Shown here: positions 59,805-64,000 of the stretch, piece by piece | How the letters are laid out: each line of letters starts with the position of its first letter | Position numbering within the stretch: position 1 is the stretch's first letter | DNA from: Chromatiaceae bacterium | GTDB taxonomy: Bacteria > Pseudomonadota > Gammaproteobacteria > Chromatiales > Chromatiaceae | Reading direction: 5' to 3' | DNA length: 64,000 nucleotides | NCBI GenBank assembly: GCA_024235175.1 | Contig: JACKMX010000003.1 | Span: forward strand, 124,001-188,000 | Program-made: the position numbers and the translations under genes | The notes under the pieces: generated by a model | The model's input: only the letters and a program-made list of their open reading frames with translations | The model's database searches: none | What the model was told of the DNA's origin: nothing

Positions 59805-60893
59805 TTAAGCGTTTTCCTGATCAGATCGGTAGCGCCGTTCCAGCAGGGCGAAAACGATCCAGCTTACCTGAAACCAGATCCAGGTCAGCCCGGCGGTCAG
59901 GTATTCGAAAAGTGAAATGCTTGTGACTGGGCGGAACAGTTTGTCGTGCAGGGTGAGAAAAGGATGGCTCCCGGTTTTGAACCATTTGCCGAGAATAACA
60001 TCCAGATAAAAAAAAGGTTGCCAGGCGTGACTCAGAACATAGCGGCCGGTGGCACGCCAGCGCTGACGCGAAACGCGGCTTCCCGCTTCCCGGTTCAGAT
60101 CGCTGATCAATTGGAAGATCGGAGTCATCCGCAGATGACTGGTGTTTCCCTGATTGCGGTAAACGGTGTCGGCCCGCTCGAAAAACTCGGTAAACCCAAT
60201 ACTGTGGAAGTTCATTATCAGTGCGGAAAGTATCATGCGGCGGCCCAGTCCCTCTTGCTCGAATCGGCGGGCCGATGTCTCCAATTCACCCGGAAGCGTA
60301 ATCCAGGTTCCCAGACGGCGGATTTTTTCCGCCAGACGCTGATCCTCCAGGAACCAGAGCGATTCATCAAACCCACCTAACTCCTGAAAGAATTCAGCCG
60401 GAATTAGAAGGCCCTGATCTCCGTTTGTGCACTCTGCTCTGTTGAGTGCGCTTTTGCTTTCATAGTAGCTGTAGGCCAGATCATTACCTTTAAGATCACG
60501 CCTGAATTTCAGCCTGAAGTGTCCCGCAACCCGTTGACTTTCAAGTCGCCCACAAGTGCTTTTTAGTACCTCCAGCGCGGTTTGTAGCTGGGGGTCGCTG
60601 GTGAGCAGGGAGTCGGCATGTAAAAAAAGCAGATAGGGGGCAGAGGCACTGCTCGCGGCGCTATTCATCTGCCGGCCCCGCCCTGATTTTGATTGCACCA
60701 GAACAGCGCCTGCTTTTTCAGCTATGGCCGGAGTCCCATCCTCTGAACCGCCATCGGCAACGATCACCTCCAGTTGAATCTCTCTTTGACGATGAAGCTG
60801 TTTCAGCAGACCCGGGAGTGCACGGGATTCATTGATAGTCGGGACTATTACGCTCAGCTGCGGGGTGTAACCGGTAGTCAAAAAAGCCTGCAT
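59805..60893 (-). CDS. Family 2 glycosyltransferase (rSAM/selenodomain-associated type)
   Basis: A 362-residue GT-A fold glycosyltransferase. The N-terminus LSVIVPTINESRALPGLL, the nucleotide-binding VIVADGGSEDGT and the metal-binding LFLHADSLL (variant of DxD) agree with the TIGR04283 group. KSGRGRQMNSAA is characteristic of that group. A longer C-terminal part, compared with the roughly 230-residue family core, includes a hydrophobic segment near 335-355 that should anchor it to the membrane. Donor and acceptor are unknown. It is isolated on the minus strand between folA and the NosD-like gene. Confidence 0.78.
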   Translation of the reverse strand: MQAFLTTGYTPQLSVIVPTINESRALPGLLKQLHRQREIQLEVIVADGGSEDGTPAIAEKAGAVLVQSKSGRGRQMNSAASSASAPYLLFLHADSLLTSDPQLQTALEVLKSTCGRLESQRVAGHFRLKFRRDLKGNDLAYSYYESKSALNRAECTNGDQGLLIPAEFFQELGGFDESLWFLEDQRLAEKIRRLGTWITLPGELETSARRFEQEGLGRRMILSALIMNFHSIGFTEFFERADTVYRNQGNTSHLRMTPIFQLISDLNREAGSRVSRQRWRATGRYVLSHAWQPFFYLDVILGKWFKTGSHPFLTLHDKLFRPVTSISLFEYLTAGLTWIWFQVSWIVFALLERRYRSDQENA

Positions 60894-61092
60894 TTGTTTT
60901 GCTCGGTTATTGGAGGGTCCATTTTACACGCCACAGAAAAATGCGTGGAGTTCAACCGTCACCTTGATTGACATCGCTTAAGTAACGGAGCGTGCATTTG
61001 GTTAAAATAAAAAGCCTGGTCGGAGCTTCCGGGAAAAAATACCTCCGCTTCCGCGGTCGGGTTTAGTGTCTTGGCTGGATGAAATGTGGACG

Positions 61093-62301
61093 ATGAAGTG
61101 GTTTCGGTTAAAGTTTCTTCTGGTGGCAGGGTTGTTGCTGTGTGAGGTGGGATATTGTCTGCCGCCGATGCAGCTGTTTGTTGAGTTGACTCCAACGGGC
61201 GGTACACTGCGTCCTCCACCGGGGAGATACTCGGGACCGGTGGTTATCGAACGCCGTATTACGCTTGAAGGTGGGGGGGAAGTCATCATCGATGGCGGTG
61301 GCGATGGCACTGTGGTGCGGATCAAAGCGGATGGTTCAATTATACGTGGTGTGAAAATAGTCAACTCCGGCGGTTCGCACGATCAACTCGATTCCGGCCT
61401 GTTGCTGGAGGCGAACGATGTTTTGATTGAAAACAATGTCATCGAGAATGTCCTTTTTGGCATCAATCTGCGCAGGGCTTACGATAACCGAATTCTGGGC
61501 AACAGCATCAGCTCGAGGGGAGATTCGGTCAGTCTGCGCGGAGAGGGGCTGCGGCTCTGGTACAGCAGCGACAATCTGATTGAGAAGAACGAAATAGCGA
61601 ATGTACGCGATATATTGATCATCAATTCCCCGGATAATCGCCTGAGCGGAAACCTTATTCATCACAATCGTATGGGAATGGAGCTGGTATTCTCTCCCGG
61701 AAACGAGATTGTCGGTAATAGTATCAGTTGGAATAGAACCGGTATTGTCGGTATCTACTCCGATGATCTGCTGATCAGCGCGAACCGCTTCGCTCATATG
61801 CGGGAAATAACCGGCGCAGCACTTGCCATCAAAGAGAGCTCTCAGGTGAAAATTATGGACAATGAGATACTTCATTGCGCAATCGGACTGACCGTCAATT
61901 CGCCGGTGCACCCGGAGAATATCCTCTATCTGGAGGATAATCACATCGCCTACAACGATGTGGCTCTGTACTTTTACGGCGAGAAAGGTGGCCATGTGAT
62001 TCATGGCAACCGCTTCGACAGCAACCTGCTGACGGTAGCGGTGAGCGCCTCAACCAGCGCTTTGGCAAATGACTGGAAGGGTAATCACTGGGGCGATTAC
62101 GAGGGGTTTGATCGCAATTTCGACGGTATAGGTGACACGCCTCACGATGTTTATCTCTACTCTGACCGTATCTGGATGGAGCGGCCGATGATCCGGTTTT
62201 TTCGTGCTTCCCCGGCGCTTGAACTGATCGATTTCGCCGAGAGGCTTACTTCCTTCTCCAAGCCGGATCTGATCTTCAGAGACCCTGCCCCGCTGATGTG
62301 A
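61093..62301 (+). CDS. NosD-like parallel beta-helix protein
   Basis: A 402-residue exported protein. A signal peptide (KWFRLKFLLVAGLLLCEVGY) is followed by a right-handed beta-helix of about 20-residue rungs rich in N, G and I (for example LIENNVIENVLFGINL, RILGNSIS, LIEKNEIANVRD), then NHWGDYEGFDRNFDGIGDTP, the conserved closing segment of NosD and CASH-domain proteins. NosD helps mature nitrous oxide reductase, but no nos genes accompany it here, so that role is unproven. The start at 61093 is chosen from the signal peptide; ATG 61084 is an alternative. Confidence 0.72.
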   Translation: MKWFRLKFLLVAGLLLCEVGYCLPPMQLFVELTPTGGTLRPPPGRYSGPVVIERRITLEGGGEVIIDGGGDGTVVRIKADGSIIRGVKIVNSGGSHDQLDSGLLLEANDVLIENNVIENVLFGINLRRAYDNRILGNSISSRGDSVSLRGEGLRLWYSSDNLIEKNEIANVRDILIINSPDNRLSGNLIHHNRMGMELVFSPGNEIVGNSISWNRTGIVGIYSDDLLISANRFAHMREITGAALAIKESSQVKIMDNEILHCAIGLTVNSPVHPENILYLEDNHIAYNDVALYFYGEKGGHVIHGNRFDSNLLTVAVSASTSALANDWKGNHWGDYEGFDRNFDGIGDTPHDVYLYSDRIWMERPMIRFFRASPALELIDFAERLTSFSKPDLIFRDPAPLM

Positions 62302-62316
62302 GGAGTGCAGTGCCGG

Positions 62317-62736
62317 TTATTCGTCTACATCGTCCACATCCAGTTGCCCGGACAGGCGCCGCCGGATGTGAGACCAGGACATGCCAATTGCCATAATCAT
62401 CGCAACTATGATCAACACGATGTACTGTAGCAGTGTGGTTTCATCCAGCGAGAGGATTTCACGGTCTATCAATAACCAGACAAACACGCCAAAGAGTGCC
62501 GATGCAAGCGTTGTACCGACGATACCAAGAGAGCGTATTGTCGCGCGTACATAGATTACCCAGCCGATCAACAACACTATGCCGGCCAGGATCAGTAATG
62601 GATCGAGTTTATCCAATGCGTTGATGAATCCATGGTACCAGGAGTATCCGGAAGGGTTGTAGGTGGCGAATACAAGGATCAAGGCAGCAATCAGCCGGAT
62701 CAGAAAACTCAACAAAGAGAAGCGCTTGTCAGCCAT
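62317..62736 (-). CDS. Small DUF6524-like membrane protein
   Basis: A 139-residue protein with four hydrophobic segments (about 8-27, 43-63, 71-90, 103-122) and a short charged tail DVDDVDE. The pattern FATYNPSGYSWYHW-like (here NPSGYSWYHG) at residues 27-36 is the hallmark of the DUF6524 group. Function is unknown. It converges with the NosD-like gene and is read in the same direction as apaH, whose stop lies 64 bases upstream of its start. Confidence 0.72.
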   Translation of the reverse strand: MADKRFSLLSFLIRLIAALILVFATYNPSGYSWYHGFINALDKLDPLLILAGIVLLIGWVIYVRATIRSLGIVGTTLASALFGVFVWLLIDREILSLDETTLLQYIVLIIVAMIMAIGMSWSHIRRRLSGQLDVDDVDE

Positions 62737-62800
62737 GTGGTTCGTCCTGGGTAAGTTCTGGGGTTTATCCAGGCAAGAGTATAAGGAAATGCTGATGAGA

Positions 62801-63667
62801 TTACGACAGACTCCAAAGAGTTTGTGCTTCTATTTTCTTCTCCCTATGGCCTTTGCACTTGATCTGGACTAATTTGGGCGGTTTCTTTTTACTCAGTTTC
62901 AGTGCAGTAAGCTTGCCTCCCCACAGGCAGCCGCTGTCCAATGCCCAGGTATTCCTGGCTTGACGGAAGCCCAGCGTGGACCAGTGGCCAAACAGAATTC
63001 TGGCGGAATCACTGGCGCGACCAGGCATTTCGTACCATGGCAGACAACCGTAACGCTGACTGCCTGGCGGACCTTTCTCTCTCAGTGCCAATTCACCCCT
63101 CATGGTGCAGTAGCGCAGCCGGGTAAAACAGTTGGTGATGAATCGCAGCCTATCCATCCCCTCCAATCGGTCCGACCAGAGTCTGGGTTCGTTTCCATAC
63201 ATATGGCTGCAGAAATAGCTGTAACCTCCTCCGCGCAGCACGGCTTCTACCTCCCGAGCCAGTCTGAGTGCCGTGTCTATGTCCCATTGGGGTGGCAGGC
63301 CGGCATGAATGATGGAGAAGTCGAGCTTTCTGTCCTGGTGCATAAGCGGCCGGGTACGAAGCCACAACAGCAGTTCGTCCCGGTCTTTTGCGCTAAGAAT
63401 CGGCTCAAGAGTCTGATCGCTTGTTTTGTGTCTCAAATTGCCTTGTGACAGTGCCAGCAGGTGCAGGTCATGATTACCCAGCACGGTTATGGCGGTGTCA
63501 CCCAGTCCCTTGACAAACCGCAGCGTAGCGAGTGAGTCAGGGCCTCTGTTAACCAGATCGCCGGCAAACCAGAGCCTATCCTTGCCCGGTTTGAAATCGA
63601 TAGTTTCCAGCAGCTTTTGTAGTTCGTTGTAACATCCCTGAACATCACCAATCGCATATACAGCCAT
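62801..63667 (-). CDS. apaH: Symmetrical bis(5'-nucleosyl)-tetraphosphatase ApaH
   Basis: Cytosolic metallophosphatase of 288 residues that splits Ap4A into two ADP and can decap RNA. Metal-binding motifs are AIGDVQGC at the start, FAGDLVNRGPDS, VLGNHDLHLLAL and IHAGLPPQW, in family order; the C-terminal FGHWSTLG completes the site. The ATG at 63667 was chosen because it begins at the first conserved motif; 43 further in-frame codons upstream show no similarity to it. In E. coli apaH also lies near folA. Confidence 0.93.
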   Translation of the reverse strand: MAVYAIGDVQGCYNELQKLLETIDFKPGKDRLWFAGDLVNRGPDSLATLRFVKGLGDTAITVLGNHDLHLLALSQGNLRHKTSDQTLEPILSAKDRDELLLWLRTRPLMHQDRKLDFSIIHAGLPPQWDIDTALRLAREVEAVLRGGGYSYFCSHMYGNEPRLWSDRLEGMDRLRFITNCFTRLRYCTMRGELALREKGPPGSQRYGCLPWYEMPGRASDSARILFGHWSTLGFRQARNTWALDSGCLWGGKLTALKLSKKKPPKLVQIKCKGHREKKIEAQTLWSLS

Positions 63668-64000
63668 GATCTCTAGTATTCCGGCTTTTTCACGGTAGAA
63701 CGGAACAGGCTCGATCCTGTCACAATCAAAGTGGAAAGATGTGGTTGAAAGATTGTAACAGATTTCATTTTTTACCTTGTTCTTCAGCGGCCTCATGGGA
63801 AGGGCGGAGTGGTTTCCAGTCGTGCCGACGGTTGTCTGTCATGCATTCTGTTCCGGTCAAAGCAAAAAAAATCTCTCTATTAGTGGTCCGCTCAAGATTT
63901 GGATTCATACCACTAAAGATGGGAAAAGGGCGACTGCTGCCGGGAGCAGCAGTTGGCCGCTCAATTGAGTGATCTGGGGATTGCCAGGGTAAATGGGGCT
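63668..64000. other. No gene recognised at the right edge
   Basis: The last 333 bases contain no convincing coding sequence on either strand. Visible are a short hairpin CTGCTGCC-GGG-AGCAGCAG-like sequence near 63935-63953, and two GGCCGCTC/GTCCGCTC words about 70 bases apart. The ApaH promoter should lie in the first part. Confidence 0.5.

Noticed and set aside
61093..62301. NosD taken as proof of nitrous oxide reduction
   Set aside because: Beta-helix proteins of this type are widespread; no other nos gene is seen, so denitrification is not claimed.
63739..63972. Short open frames at the right edge
   Set aside because: About 60-77 codons, no similarity pattern, no ribosome binding site, and located in the likely apaH promoter region.

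Overview
The window reads as a chromosomal, mostly housekeeping stretch of a gammaproteobacterium. The strongest argument is gene order: rpiA, ilvA, a 5-formyl-THF cyclo-ligase, a 6S RNA gene, zapA, ygfB, pepP, ubiH, ubiI and gcvH follow one another much as in Escherichia coli (rpiA-serA-ygfA-ssrS-zapA-ygfB-pepP-ubiH-visC-gcv). The pairs crp/yhfA, rplM-rpsI and lgt-thyA point the same way. Ubiquinone hydroxylases (Coq7 type, UbiH, UbiI) indicate aerobic respiration. The DUF3683 oxidoreductase, DUF6524 protein and rSAM/selenodomain-associated glycosyltransferase fit a Chromatiales-like lineage, but genus cannot be read from the sequence.

Layout. 0-7.3 kb: feoAB (edge-truncated), a methyltransferase, a ClC channel with CBS domain, PPK2, a membrane methyltransferase-like protein, a phosphohexomutase and a PilZ protein. 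7.5-22.2 kb: a 1285-aa fused flavin/iron-sulfur oxidoreductase, two small hypotheticals, TraB-like protein, ttcA, stomatin/NfeD, crp/osmC, a DUF885 protein, coq7 and glcF. 22.4-31.8 kb: rplM-rpsI, a four-helix-bundle gene, tRNA-Gln, a porin, the livKHMGF branched-chain amino acid importer, and rpiA. 31.9-41.1 kb: ilvA, an H1-like protein and the ygfA-ssrS-zapA / ygfB-pepP-ubiH-ubiI-gcvH-dgkA block. 41.1-46.7 kb: a FleN-like pseudo-ATPase, an HDOD-histidine kinase and a REC-PAS-GGDEF-EAL protein. 47-50.8 kb: PfkB kinase and molybdopterin genes moaB-moeA-moaD-moaE. 51-55.2 kb: an RND efflux pair. 55.2-63.7 kb: rlmI-like, XRE regulator, lgt-thyA-folA, glycosyltransferase, NosD-like, DUF6524 and apaH.

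The most unusual content is intergenic. Between 13.8 and 31.1 kb at least seven gaps carry inverted arrays built from short 'words' that all begin with GG: heptamers of the form GGGCCRA and nonamers of the form GGAAnnACA on one strand in the left arm, and the same words on the other strand in the right arm. One array between rplM and rpsI keeps the same heptamer grammar with a different vocabulary (GGTACTA, GGCTCGA). One array is expanded to 21 perfect heptamers. One array encloses a complete gene for a four-helix-bundle (S23/Avd-like) protein whose last codons and stop are written in array words. Two arrays share a central core, and one of these has been split by a 132-bp MITE-like element with a target duplication. 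I regard this as the best candidate for an undescribed repeat or mobile-element system in the window. Other imperfect-palindrome elements lie at 14.9, 46.8 and 50.9 kb.
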